Below are positions 43,223-51,582 of a stretch of 64,000 nt of DNA, piece after piece; the stretch's first letter is position 1, and the number at the start of each line of letters is the position of its first letter. The notes beneath the pieces are model-generated. The model was given only the letters and a program-made list of their open reading frames with translations, was not told the origin of the DNA and did no database searches. Position numbers and translations under genes: made by a program. Origin of the DNA: Pseudomonadota bacterium (lineage in GTDB: Bacteria; Pseudomonadota; Alphaproteobacteria; Rhodobacterales; Rhodobacteraceae); NCBI GenBank assembly GCA_018240425.1, contig JAFEFU010000071.1:248001-312000 (forward strand), given 5' to 3'.

Positions 43223-45592
43223 TCAGCCCTCGATTTTCGTCAAATCTGCCACAGAAAGGCAGATGGCACGGATGCGGCTGAGCAGGTTCAGCCGGTTGCG
43301 GCGCACGACCGGGTTGTCGCTGTTGACCTGAACGGCGGTGAAGAAGGCGTCGATCGGGGCGCGGAGCGCCGCCATCGCCGACATGGCGGTGGCGAAGTCC
43401 TCGGCCTGCATCGCCGGCTGGATCGTGGCGTCGGCCCGGTCGAGCGCGGCGAAGAGGATGCGCTCGCTCTCGTCCTCGGCGAACTTCGGATCGGCGCCGA
43501 ACGAGTATTCGACCCCGTCCTTTTCCTCGGCCTGGGTCAGGATGTTGTTGGTGCGGCGGAAGCCCTGCAGCAGGTTCTCGCCGTCGTCGGTCTTGAGGAA
43601 CGCCGCCAGCGCCTCGGCGCGTTTGACGAGGAGGGTGAGGTCGTCGTTACCCGGCATGGCGAGGCAAGCGTCGATCACGTCATGGCGAATGCCCTGGTCG
43701 CGGAGGTGGACTTTGAGGCGGTCGTGGAAGAAAGAGAGGAGGTCGGCGGCAAGCCCGTTTGCAGGCGAATTGCGTGGGGTGAATACCTGCGCTTCCGGGT
43801 TTTTCTCAACGTAGTCCCAGTATCCGCCATATCTTGCAGCAAGCTCCGGATTCTCTACACGCCACATCAAATCGGTACGCGCAATGTCCCCAACAATTGC
43901 GTCATCACCGGCATAGGTAAGAACGTCATCAATTCTCTCCTCAAAATCGTTGCTGGATAGCTCCAACCCTTCTTCAGTTCGCAGCAGTTCGGCCATCAAA
44001 CCAGCAAACTCGGCGCGCGACCGTTGGTATACTTCGCGCATGGCCTGCTGCCTCTGACCCTCATGACGATCAAATGCGAATGATGAGGAGGCAAAGACGC
44101 CTATCCGCACCCCATTCCCCAACACCAGCCTGATCACCCCGAGCGCCGCCCGCCGCAGCGCGAACGGATCCTTGCTCCCGGTCGGCTTCTCGTCGATCGC
44201 CCAGAAGCCGCACAACGTGTCGATCTTGTCGGCCAGCGCCACCGCCACGCTCACCGGCTCGGAGGGCACATCGTCCGAGGGCCCGAGCGGCTGGTAATGC
44301 GCCTTGCAGGCCAACGCCACCGGCTCCGGCAGCCCCTCGGCGCGGGCGTAGTAGCTGCCCATCGTGCCCTGCAGTTCCGGGAACTCGCCGACCATCGCCG
44401 ATTGCAGGTCGGCCTTGACCACCCGCGCCGCCTCGGCGGCCAGATCGGGGGCGGCGCCGACCAGGGGCGCGATTTCGCGGGCCAGCGCGGCGATGCGGCC
44501 GATCCGGTCGGCCTGGGACCCAAGCTTGTTGTGAAAGGTGACATGGGCCAGCCCCGCCGCCATCCCCTCCATGCCCACGGTCCTGACCGTCCGCAGGTCA
44601 TTCTCCCAGAAGAACTTGGCGTCCGACAGCCGCGCCGCCAGCACCTTCTGGTTGCCCTTCAGGATCGTCGCGCCGTGGTCGGCGGTCTCGGTGTTGGCCA
44701 CCGTGACGAAGCCCTCGATCCGCCCGGTATTCGGATTGCGCAGCGAAAAGAACTTCTGATGCTCGCGCATCGAGGTCTGCAAGACCTCGGGCGGCAGGTC
44801 CAGGAAGTCCGCGCCGATCTTGCCCAGCAGCACCACCGGCCATTCGACCAGCCCCGCGACCTCGGCCAGAAGCCCCTTGTCCTCGACCACCTCAAGGCCA
44901 GCGGCAAAGGCGGCGTTGGTGGCGTCGGCCCAGATGCGGGCCTCGCGCTCGGCCGGGTCGAGCACGACATGGGCGCGCTTCAGTTTCGCCGCGTAGTCGT
45001 CGAAGGAGGTGACCGTGATCGCGCCCTTCGACAGGAAGCGATGGCCCCGGGTGGTGTTGCCGGCAGCGATGCCGTCGACCGCCAGCGGCACGACCTGCGC
45101 CCCATGTTCGTCGGTCAGGATGCAGAGGATCGAATGCAGCGGCCGCACCCAGCGCAGGCTGCCCGCCCCCCAGCGCATCGACTTCGGCCAGGGGAAATTG
45201 CGGATCGCCCCTTCCAGCACCTCGGCGACGATCTCGGGTGCCTTGCGACCCGGCCTGGTCATCACCGCGAAATAGACCTGGCCCTTCTTGTCGTCGCGCA
45301 CCTGAAGCTGCTCGCGGGTGAGGCCGGTCGAGCGCAGGAAACCCTCGATCGCCGCCGCGGGCGCGGTGGTGGCGGGGCCTTTCCGTTCCTCGCGCAGCGC
45401 GGCACTTTCGCCGGTCAGCCCCTCGACGGCGAGCGTCAGGCGGCGGGGCGTGGAAAAGGCGGCGGCGCCGGCATAGGTCAGCCCCGCCCCGACCAGCCCG
45501 TCGGTGACGATCTTCTTCAGGTCGTCGCGGGCGCGGGCCTGCATCCGCGCCGGGATTTCCTCGGAAAAAAGCTCGATGAGAAGGTCGGGCAT
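43223..45592 (-). CDS. glyS: Glycyl-tRNA synthetase beta subunit
   Basis: 789 residues, about 100 longer than the E. coli protein (689). It pairs with GlyQ to charge tRNA-Gly. The start PDLLIELFSEEIPARMQARA and blocks such as GNTTRGHRFLSKG and KVLAARLSDAKFFWENDL are typical. Residues near 495-610 coincide with a stretch of distinctly AT-richer, unusual codon use, apparently a family-variable insert before the segment LLSFFHDRLKVHLRDQGIRH. Cotranscribed with glyQ. Confidence 0.95.
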   Translation of the reverse strand: MPDLLIELFSEEIPARMQARARDDLKKIVTDGLVGAGLTYAGAAAFSTPRRLTLAVEGLTGESAALREERKGPATTAPAAAIEGFLRSTGLTREQLQVRDDKKGQVYFAVMTRPGRKAPEIVAEVLEGAIRNFPWPKSMRWGAGSLRWVRPLHSILCILTDEHGAQVVPLAVDGIAAGNTTRGHRFLSKGAITVTSFDDYAAKLKRAHVVLDPAEREARIWADATNAAFAAGLEVVEDKGLLAEVAGLVEWPVVLLGKIGADFLDLPPEVLQTSMREHQKFFSLRNPNTGRIEGFVTVANTETADHGATILKGNQKVLAARLSDAKFFWENDLRTVRTVGMEGMAAGLAHVTFHNKLGSQADRIGRIAALAREIAPLVGAAPDLAAEAARVVKADLQSAMVGEFPELQGTMGSYYARAEGLPEPVALACKAHYQPLGPSDDVPSEPVSVAVALADKIDTLCGFWAIDEKPTGSKDPFALRRAALGVIRLVLGNGVRIGVFASSSFAFDRHEGQRQQAMREVYQRSRAEFAGLMAELLRTEEGLELSSNDFEERIDDVLTYAGDDAIVGDIARTDLMWRVENPELAARYGGYWDYVEKNPEAQVFTPRNSPANGLAADLLSFFHDRLKVHLRDQGIRHDVIDACLAMPGNDDLTLLVKRAEALAAFLKTDDGENLLQGFRRTNNILTQAEEKDGVEYSFGADPKFAEDESERILFAALDRADATIQPAMQAEDFATAMSAMAALRAPIDAFFTAVQVNSDNPVVRRNRLNLLSRIRAICLSVADLTKIEG
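43770..44105 (-). other. Block of atypical codon use inside glyS
   Basis: About 335 bases encoding roughly residues 497-608 use AGA, CTA, TTG, GTA, AAT, GAT and GTT far more than the rest of glyS, which favours G/C-ending codons. The frame is intact and edges are fairly abrupt. It looks like a horizontally acquired or recombined insert. Confidence 0.6.
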
Positions 45593-45593
45593 G

Positions 45594-46070
45594 TTACTGG
45601 TCCGCGCTTTCGTTCAGTTGCTGCCAGGCGTAGGCCCGGCCATCGGCATAGACCGCGACCACGCGATCAACGCCGGGATGGATGTTCTCGTCCGACAGGA
45701 AGGCGACCGCCTTGCCCGCCTGCAAGTCGGCGTCCAGCTGGCCCGCGTCAAAGCAGGAAAACCAGTGCGGCGCGATCAGCGGCGTCGGATTGGCATAGAC
45801 ACGGTAGCTTTCGGTCAGAAGCGCGAGTGTCATGGGCGTGAGGAAGCAGGCACGGAAGCGCAGGGGCGAACTGTCGGCGTCGATCCCCTGGAAATCGCTG
45901 ACCAGCATTGTCTCGGGCGCGCCGCCCGCGTCCGGGCGCAGATGGATGACCGCCCCGGGCGCGCCGGCCGCGAGCGGGCGGTAATAGGCATAGACCTGCA
46001 GGTAATAGATCGCCGCCCCGGCGATCAGCGCCGGCAGGAGGATGGCCCAGACGACATGCTTTCCCTTCAT
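45594..46070 (-). CDS. Membrane-anchored protein of unknown function (possibly DUF6446)
   Basis: 158 residues: one N-terminal membrane helix (HVVWAILLPALIAGAAIYYL) and a periplasmic domain of about 130 residues with conserved-looking FRACFLTPMTLALL and HWFSCFDAGQLDADL segments. It sits directly upstream of glyS (one-base gap) and behind the FkbM gene. I recall a Rhodobacteraceae-specific family at this place, but the role is unknown. The ATG at 46070 was chosen to place the helix at the N-terminus. Confidence 0.7.
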   Translation of the reverse strand: MKGKHVVWAILLPALIAGAAIYYLQVYAYYRPLAAGAPGAVIHLRPDAGGAPETMLVSDFQGIDADSSPLRFRACFLTPMTLALLTESYRVYANPTPLIAPHWFSCFDAGQLDADLQAGKAVAFLSDENIHPGVDRVVAVYADGRAYAWQQLNESADQ

Positions 46071-46083
46071 CGCGGCTTCGGTC

Positions 46084-46782
46084 CTATGGCCAGTAAAGGT
46101 CGATGCGCGGCCGGTCGACCTGCGCGGCCAGACGCCGCAGCCGCCTGACCTCGGCCAGCGTCTCGGGGGCCTGGGCCTCGTGGGTCTCGACGAACAGTGC
46201 ATCGAAATTGCCCGGCATGTCGCCGCCGAGGATGTCGGCGAGGATCTCGCGCTCGGAGCCCTCGATGTCCATCTTGATCAGGGCGACGTGGGGAAGGCCG
46301 GCCAGAAGGTCGCGGAAGGCCAGCTGCTCGACCGCGATCGTGCCGGGGGCGAACCGGTCGTCCTGACGGAAGACCACCGACGAGGCCTGCGACCAGCGGC
46401 CGGGATCGTCGGCATAGCCGATGGCGCGGCGCAGATGGACGGTACCCGAGGCGGCGCCGACCGCCTGCTGGTGCAGGGTGACGTTCGGCAGGTGGCCGAC
46501 CGCCTCGGCCAGGCGGGCAAAGGTCTCGGGGTCGGGCTCGTAGGCGTGGACATGGGCGCCGGTCGCCGCCAGCCGCCAGGTGAAGGCCCCGAGGTTGGCG
46601 CCGAGGTCAAGGCAGACATCGCCCGGCCCCAGCTGCGCGGCGCGGGCCTCGAACTCGGCAAGCGCGCGGGGCACATAGCGGCGCTTGAGCTTGCGGCCGG
46701 CGCTGCGGCCGATGGCATTGTCCCAGGGCTCGATCCGGCTGAGCAGCGTCTGGAACAGGGTTTCGGGTCGATAGGCTGCCAT
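46084..46782 (-). CDS. FkbM-family methyltransferase (glyQ-glyS operon)
   Basis: 232 residues. The SAM-binding motif I is VCLDLGANLGAFTWRLA near residue 58, with acidic motif II HAYEPDPETF near 80 and the FkbM-typical IKMDIEGSEREIL near 170. Members O-methylate sugars or small molecules; the substrate is unknown. It lies two bases after glyQ and before the small membrane protein and glyS, so it is embedded in a translation operon without obvious functional link. Start at ATG 46782. Confidence 0.83.
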   Translation of the reverse strand: MAAYRPETLFQTLLSRIEPWDNAIGRSAGRKLKRRYVPRALAEFEARAAQLGPGDVCLDLGANLGAFTWRLAATGAHVHAYEPDPETFARLAEAVGHLPNVTLHQQAVGAASGTVHLRRAIGYADDPGRWSQASSVVFRQDDRFAPGTIAVEQLAFRDLLAGLPHVALIKMDIEGSEREILADILGGDMPGNFDALFVETHEAQAPETLAEVRRLRRLAAQVDRPRIDLYWP

Positions 46783-46784
46783 GA

Positions 46785-47717
46785 TCAGACCGGCTCCGCG
46801 GCCAGCACCCCGGCGGCATCGGTCCTGACGAAGGCGTCGGCGCATTTCTTGGCGAGCGCCCGCACCCGGCCGATGTAGGCCTGCCGCTCGGTCACGGAAA
46901 TCACGCCCCGCGCGTCCAGAAGGTTGAACAGGTGGCTGGCCTTGATGCACTGGTCATAGGCGGGATGGGCCATGATGATGCGCCGCCCGGCCTTGTCCAT
47001 CTCGTCGGCGGACAGGATGCGCTCGCATTCCGCCTCGGCATCCTTGAAATGCTGGAACAGCATCTCGGTGTCGGCCTGGTCGAAGTTGTGGCGCGAATAT
47101 TCCTGTTCGGTCTGGCGGAAGATGTCGCCATAGGTCAGCGGGATCGGGGACTGCGGGTCGTTGAAGGGCATGTCCATGACGTGATCGGCGCCCAGCACAT
47201 ACATCGCCAGCCGTTCGAGCCCATAGGTCAGCTCGCCCGAGACCGGCTTGCAGTCATGGCCGCCGACCTGCTGGAAATAGGTGAACTGGCTGACCTCCAT
47301 CCCGTCGCACCAGACCTCCCAGCCCAGCCCCCAGGCACCAAGCGTCGGGCTCTCCCAGTCGTCCTCGACAAAGCGGATGTCGTGCAGCGCAGGATCGAGG
47401 CCGATCGCGGCCAGCGAACCGAGGTACAGGTCCTGCAGGTCGGGCGGCGAGGGTTTGATCAGCACCTGATATTGGTAATAATGCTGGAGCCGGTTGGGGT
47501 TCTCGCCATAGCGCCCGTCGGTCGGACGGCGCGAGGGCTGGACATAGGCCGCCGCCCAGGGCCTTGCACCGAGGCTGCGCAGCGTTGTCGCCGGATGGAA
47601 GGTGCCGGCGCCGACCTCCATGTCGTAGGGTTGCAGCACCGCGCATCCCTGGCCCGCCCAATAGGCCTGAAGCCGCAGGATGATGTCCTGGAACGAACGG
47701 GGGCGGGTCTGGGTCAT
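46785..47717 (-). CDS. glyQ: Glycyl-tRNA synthetase alpha subunit
   Basis: 310 residues, the catalytic alpha subunit of the bacterial alpha2beta2 enzyme. It starts [20 protein letters not shown] and has the class II motifs around [13 protein letters not shown] and [19 protein letters not shown] and the end block [12 protein letters not shown]. The ATG at 47717 gives family length. First gene of the five-gene run to the PPDK-like gene. The product is clear. Confidence 0.97.
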   Translation of the reverse strand: MTQTRPRSFQDIILRLQAYWAGQGCAVLQPYDMEVGAGTFHPATTLRSLGARPWAAAYVQPSRRPTDGRYGENPNRLQHYYQYQVLIKPSPPDLQDLYLGSLAAIGLDPALHDIRFVEDDWESPTLGAWGLGWEVWCDGMEVSQFTYFQQVGGHDCKPVSGELTYGLERLAMYVLGADHVMDMPFNDPQSPIPLTYGDIFRQTEQEYSRHNFDQADTEMLFQHFKDAEAECERILSADEMDKAGRRIIMAHPAYDQCIKASHLFNLLDARGVISVTERQAYIGRVRALAKKCADAFVRTDAAGVLAAEPV

Positions 47718-47970
47718 GGCAAGCCTGCGCACGGGAAAGCGCGTTCTCCTTAGGCAACGGCACGGGTGGGGTCAATCGTTCCGCCGGTTTTTGGGGTGAC
47801 GGCGCCGCCCATCCTGCCAGAGCCTGACCGACGCAGATGGAAGCGCCGGGCAGGCTCTGGCGCCTTGATGGCCGCCTGTCTTTCGACAAAACCGGATTCC
47901 ACTTTTGCCGGACAGGCTTTAGGGTCTGCGGCGGATTCGGCCAGCCGGTGCGGGCCAGAGGATTGGGTGC

Positions 47971-49680
47971 ATGAGAAACATTGTCTGGATGATTGCCGTC
48001 ATGGTCGGCCTTGCGGCTTCGGCGCGGGCGGAAGATGCCTGGGTCCAGGTCGCCGCGCGGCCGACGCTGGCCCAGGCGCAGGACCAGGCGCGCGAGTTTT
48101 CGCGGACCTTCACCAATGTGCAGGGCTTCCGCCTGCCGTCGGGCTGGTACGGAATCGTTCTCGGCCCCTATTCCTCCGACCAGGCACAGGCGCAGCTTGG
48201 ACTCCTCCTCGGCGAGGGCATGATCCCGCGCGACAGTTTCGTCGCACAGGGTGGAGGGTTCGGCGCACCATTCTGGCCCGACACCGCCGCGGCAGCCGCG
48301 CCACCGCCCGAGGCCGAGACCGACGCCGCACCGGCAGAGGCCGCCGACCCCGCCGACAGCGCCGAGGCCGCACTGGCCTTCGAGGCGGCGATGACCGCCG
48401 CAGACCGGCAGGAGGTTCAGGACGCCCTGCGCTTTGCAGGCATCTACGACGGCAAGTCGGACGGCGCCTTCGGCAAGGCGACGCGCGCGGCGCTGGCCGC
48501 CTGGCAGGCCGGGCAGGCGCTGGCGCCGACGGGGCTTCTGGCCCCGGACCAGCGCGACCGGCTGGTGCAACCCTGGCGGCAGGAAACGGCCCTTGTCGGC
48601 CTGTCCAGGGTCGCCGAGGCCGAGGCCGGGATCACCGTCGACCTGCCGATGGGCCTTGTCGAGTTCGACCGCTATGACCCGCCTTTCGCGCGCTACCGGC
48701 CCAGGGGCGGCTCGGGATACGAGATCCTGCTGATCTCGATGCGCGGCGGACAGGAGGCGCTCGCGCCCCTGCACGACCGGTTGCTGGGGCTCGGACTGGT
48801 GCCGCCCGGGGGGCAGGATACGGTCGGAACCGGCTTCCTGTCGCTCTCCGGTGCGGACGGCGCGCGCATGGCCCGTGCCGAGGCGACGCGCAAGGGCGCC
48901 TTCATCAAGGGTTTCCTGATCGCCGGACCCGCCGGCCAGGATCAGCGGCTGAAGCGCATCCTTCAGGCGATGGAGGACAGTTTCACCGCCCAGCCCGACG
49001 CGGTCCTGGATGCGGGGGCGGGGGTCGCCTCGACCGTCTCCCAGGCCGATCTGACCGCGGGCCTCGATGTCCGCCACCCGGCCCTGTCGCACAGCGGCGT
49101 CTATGTCGATGCCGGCGGATCGGTGCTGACCGCCGCCGAGGGGCTGGACAGCTGCACCCGCCTGACGCTGGACGGCCAGCACGAGGCGCGGCTGGTCTGG
49201 CAGGACCGGGACGCGGGGATCGCGCTTCTTTCACCGGAAGGCGCCCTTGCGCCGCGCGCCGTCGCGGACCTCGCCGGGGGCCTGCCCGCCGCCGACGCGG
49301 TGGTGGCGATCGGTGGCTATCCCTATGGCGACCGGCTGTCGGCGCCGGTGGTCAGCTTCGGCACCTTCGCCGAGGGGCGGGGCCTCCAGGGCGAGGCCGA
49401 CCGCGCGCGTCTCACGCTGAGGACCGAACCGGGCGACGCGGGGGCGGCGGTTCTTGGCTCCGATGGCGCGATGATCGGCCTTCTCCTGCCGCGCGGGCCG
49501 CGCGCCGCGCAGGATCTGCCCCGCGACGTGGCCTTCGCCATTCCGGCGGCGGCGCTGGCCGAACGGCTGGCCGCCTCGGGCCACGGCCTGGCGCCCGCAG
49601 CCCCCTCGGGCGCGCTCGCCCCCGAGGATCTGGCCGCCCGCGCCCGTGCCATGACCGCGCTGGTCAGCTGCTGGAAATAG
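47971..49680 (+). CDS. SPOR/peptidoglycan-binding protein with inactive trypsin-like domain
   Basis: 569 residues. A signal peptide (to about residue 20) leads to a SPOR-like unit (WVQVAARPTLAQAQDQAREF to residue 80), a PG_binding_1 unit near 145-190 (VQDALRFAGIYDGKSDGAFG) and a C-terminal trypsin-like fold from about 365. Where active enzymes read TAAHC and GDSGG, this one reads VLTAAEGLDSC and EPGDAGAAVLG, so catalytic His and Ser are both replaced; the Asp in DRDAGIALL may remain. It is probably a cell-wall-binding pseudoprotease. Confidence 0.78.
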   Translation: MRNIVWMIAVMVGLAASARAEDAWVQVAARPTLAQAQDQAREFSRTFTNVQGFRLPSGWYGIVLGPYSSDQAQAQLGLLLGEGMIPRDSFVAQGGGFGAPFWPDTAAAAAPPPEAETDAAPAEAADPADSAEAALAFEAAMTAADRQEVQDALRFAGIYDGKSDGAFGKATRAALAAWQAGQALAPTGLLAPDQRDRLVQPWRQETALVGLSRVAEAEAGITVDLPMGLVEFDRYDPPFARYRPRGGSGYEILLISMRGGQEALAPLHDRLLGLGLVPPGGQDTVGTGFLSLSGADGARMARAEATRKGAFIKGFLIAGPAGQDQRLKRILQAMEDSFTAQPDAVLDAGAGVASTVSQADLTAGLDVRHPALSHSGVYVDAGGSVLTAAEGLDSCTRLTLDGQHEARLVWQDRDAGIALLSPEGALAPRAVADLAGGLPAADAVVAIGGYPYGDRLSAPVVSFGTFAEGRGLQGEADRARLTLRTEPGDAGAAVLGSDGAMIGLLLPRGPRAAQDLPRDVAFAIPAAALAERLAASGHGLAPAAPSGALAPEDLAARARAMTALVSCWK

Positions 49681-49708
49681 CCGGCCCTGCCGGTTGAAAG
49701 GCGGCCAT

Positions 49709-49737
49709 GCGTTAACTAGTGTTAACGCATGGTTAAC
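49709..49737 (+). promoter_or_regulatory. CtrA-type site and inverted repeat over the HNH gene start
   Basis: GCGTTAAC-TAGT-GTTAACGC is a perfect 8-bp inverted repeat (49709-49728) directly before the ATG, and a third GTTAACGC follows at 49732. TTAA-CGCATGG-TTAAC (49722-49737) exactly matches the CtrA consensus and spans the start codon. Confidence 0.55.
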
Positions 49738-50298
49738 GCCCCACCGCTTCTTCGCTGGCTTGGCACCGGCCTTCTCTTCCTGATGCTGGCCACCGCTGCG
49801 GCGGCCTCTGGCGGCTGCGACCGTGCCAGTTTTGGTGGCTGGCAGCAAAGAAACCTCAAGGACACCCGCGCACGGGTCCTTGAACAGTTCGCCATCGGCG
49901 ATCTGACCTATCACACCGCCAAGAATGGCAAGCGCACAGTCAACAGCGGCAGCTGGCAGGACGCCTATTCGGGCCGTCTTTACAGCGGGGTCCGGGCCTC
50001 GCGGATGGAAATCGACCATGTCATCCCGGTCTGCTGGGCGTGGCGGCATGGCGCGGCCGAATGGGACCGGCAGCGCAAGCGGCAGTTCTACAATGACGTG
50101 CGGTTCCTGAAGGTGGTCGAGCAGGGCCTGAATGACCAGAAAAGCGACAAGGGCCCGGACGAGTTCGTGCCGCTCGGCCGCGACGGGGCCTGCCGCTATA
50201 TCGTCCTGTTCCAGCAGGGCATCCGCGAATACGATCTGGTCCTGCACCCCGCCGAACATGCGGCGATCGAGTCCTCGCGCCGTCAGGCCTGCGGATAG
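49729..50298 (+). CDS. Secreted HNH-type endonuclease (DUF1524-like)
   Basis: 189 residues with a signal peptide (hydrophobic LLRWLGTGLLFLMLATAAAA). The mature part has the HNH-type core EIDHVIPVCWAWRHGAAEW near residue 89, then YNDVRFLKVV and NDQKSDKGPDEF, a motif set shared with extracellular nucleases and GmrSD-like nuclease domains. It should act on DNA in the periplasm or outside. No immunity gene is adjacent, which argues against a toxin. A CtrA-type site spans its start codon. Confidence 0.75.
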   Translation: MVNAPPLLRWLGTGLLFLMLATAAAASGGCDRASFGGWQQRNLKDTRARVLEQFAIGDLTYHTAKNGKRTVNSGSWQDAYSGRLYSGVRASRMEIDHVIPVCWAWRHGAAEWDRQRKRQFYNDVRFLKVVEQGLNDQKSDKGPDEFVPLGRDGACRYIVLFQQGIREYDLVLHPAEHAAIESSRRQACG

Positions 50299-50303
50299 GG
50301 CGG

Positions 50304-50630
50304 TCAGCCGAGAAGGGCCGCCCGCACCTCCTCGTCCCAGCCCAGATGCCAGTGCCCGCCGTCGCGGATCACCGGGCGCTTCATCACCGTCGGCTGGGCC
50401 GCGATCTGCGCCTCGGGCTCGGACAGTTTCAGAAAGTCGGAGAAGCCGCGATAGGTCGTCGACTGCCGGTTGATCACCCGCTCGCCGAATTCGCGGACGA
50501 TCTCGGCGATTTCGGCGTCGCTCAGCGGCGCGGCGCGGATGTCGCGGAAGGTGACGGTCCTGCCCGCGGCCTCGATCGCCCTCAGGGCCTTCTTGCATGT
50601 GTCGCAGGTTGGTATGCCATAAAGGATCAT
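50304..50630 (-). CDS. ArsC/Spx-family protein (YffB type)
   Basis: 108 residues, thioredoxin-like. It starts MILYGIPTCDTCKKALRAIE with a CDTC pair near residue 9 and ends with the family block QPTVMKRPVIRD. The lack of an arsenate-reductase Arg triad points to the YffB/Spx-like branch rather than true ArsC. Function is probably redox-linked and otherwise unknown. The ATG at 50630 was picked because the Cys motif must be N-terminal. It converges on the HNH gene with a five-base gap. Confidence 0.85.
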   Translation of the reverse strand: MILYGIPTCDTCKKALRAIEAAGRTVTFRDIRAAPLSDAEIAEIVREFGERVINRQSTTYRGFSDFLKLSEPEAQIAAQPTVMKRPVIRDGGHWHLGWDEEVRAALLG

Positions 50631-50765
50631 CGGCGGGCCTTTCCGTTCCGGTCGCATCCTGCCCTTTTTCCCCAAATCCCGCCCGGGGGGAAGCCCGCAT
50701 CCGCGCCTTGACCCTTTTGCGGGGCCTGCCTAGCATCCGCGCCGGATCGGGGAACGAGTGCGGGC

Positions 50766-51572
50766 ATGGTCAGCAAGGCGAAACCGGCGGCGACAGACCT
50801 GCCGCTCATGGATCTGATGCTGCTCCAGCAGGCGCAGAACTACGACCTGAATGACAGCGGCTCGCGGCGGAAATCGCGCGACGACCTCCAGCAGTTGTTC
50901 TACGGCCTGCAAAAGGTGCTGAAGCCGCAGGCGGTCCTCGAGATCGGCGCCTACCGGGCCGAGTTTTCGGTGCGCATGGCCCGCGCCGGGATCGAGGCCC
51001 ATGCCTTCGAGGCCAATCCCTACAATCACGGCAAGTTCGCCGACGAGATCGCCGCGACCGGCTATCCCGTCCGCTACCAGAACTGCGCGATGAGCGACCG
51101 AGACGGCGAAGTGTCCTTCGAGATCAAGCGCCGGGTGAACGGGGTCGAGGTCTCGCCGGGGGCGCGCAACAATTCGCTGATGCGAAGGGCGCCGGACTTC
51201 GGCGAGGTCGAATATGAAACCGTCACCGTGCCCTCGGTGCGGCTGGCGACCTATCTGGCCCGGCACGGCCTGGCCGGGCGGACCTTTTCGGCCTGGATCG
51301 ACGTCGAAGGGGCCCTGGGCCGGGTCATGGCCGGGTTCGGCGGCGCGCTGGCGAACTGTCTCAGCCTGATCGTCGAGGTCGAGGAAATTCCCTACTGGGA
51401 CGGCCAGATGCTGTATGCGCAGGCGATGGCGGCCTTCCGCGGCGAAGGGTTCCTGCCGGTCGCGCGCGATTTCGAAAGCCGCTTCCAGCACAATATCGTT
51501 TTCCTCAGGGCGCCTCTCCTGCAAGACCCTGCCGTCCGCCTGCTTCTGGCCGGCCATTTCGACAAGGGCTGA
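50766..51572 (+). CDS. FkbM-family methyltransferase
   Basis: 268 residues. SAM motif I is VLEIGAYRAEFSVRMA near residue 58, motif II HAFEANPYNHGKF near 79 and the FkbM signature FSAWIDVEGALGRVMAGFG near 176. A 55-residue N-terminal lead precedes the fold. Unlike the copy in the glyQ-glyS operon, it stands alone. The substrate is not predictable; envelope glycans are one possibility given the sulfotransferase and glycosyltransferase elsewhere. Confidence 0.8.
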   Translation: MVSKAKPAATDLPLMDLMLLQQAQNYDLNDSGSRRKSRDDLQQLFYGLQKVLKPQAVLEIGAYRAEFSVRMARAGIEAHAFEANPYNHGKFADEIAATGYPVRYQNCAMSDRDGEVSFEIKRRVNGVEVSPGARNNSLMRRAPDFGEVEYETVTVPSVRLATYLARHGLAGRTFSAWIDVEGALGRVMAGFGGALANCLSLIVEVEEIPYWDGQMLYAQAMAAFRGEGFLPVARDFESRFQHNIVFLRAPLLQDPAVRLLLAGHFDKG

Positions 51573-51582
51573 ACCTGCCTCG

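Noticed and set aside
49729..50298. HNH protein as a toxin with adjacent immunity gene
   Set aside because: It has a plain signal peptide and no secretion-system domain, and the neighbours (ArsC/Spx-like and pseudoprotease) do not look like immunity proteins.
50664..50700. Possible fifth copy of the intergenic hairpin repeat (CCCCAAATCCCGCCCGGGGG)
   Set aside because: Only a short part matches and the hairpin arms do not pair; it could be an eroded copy but support is too weak.
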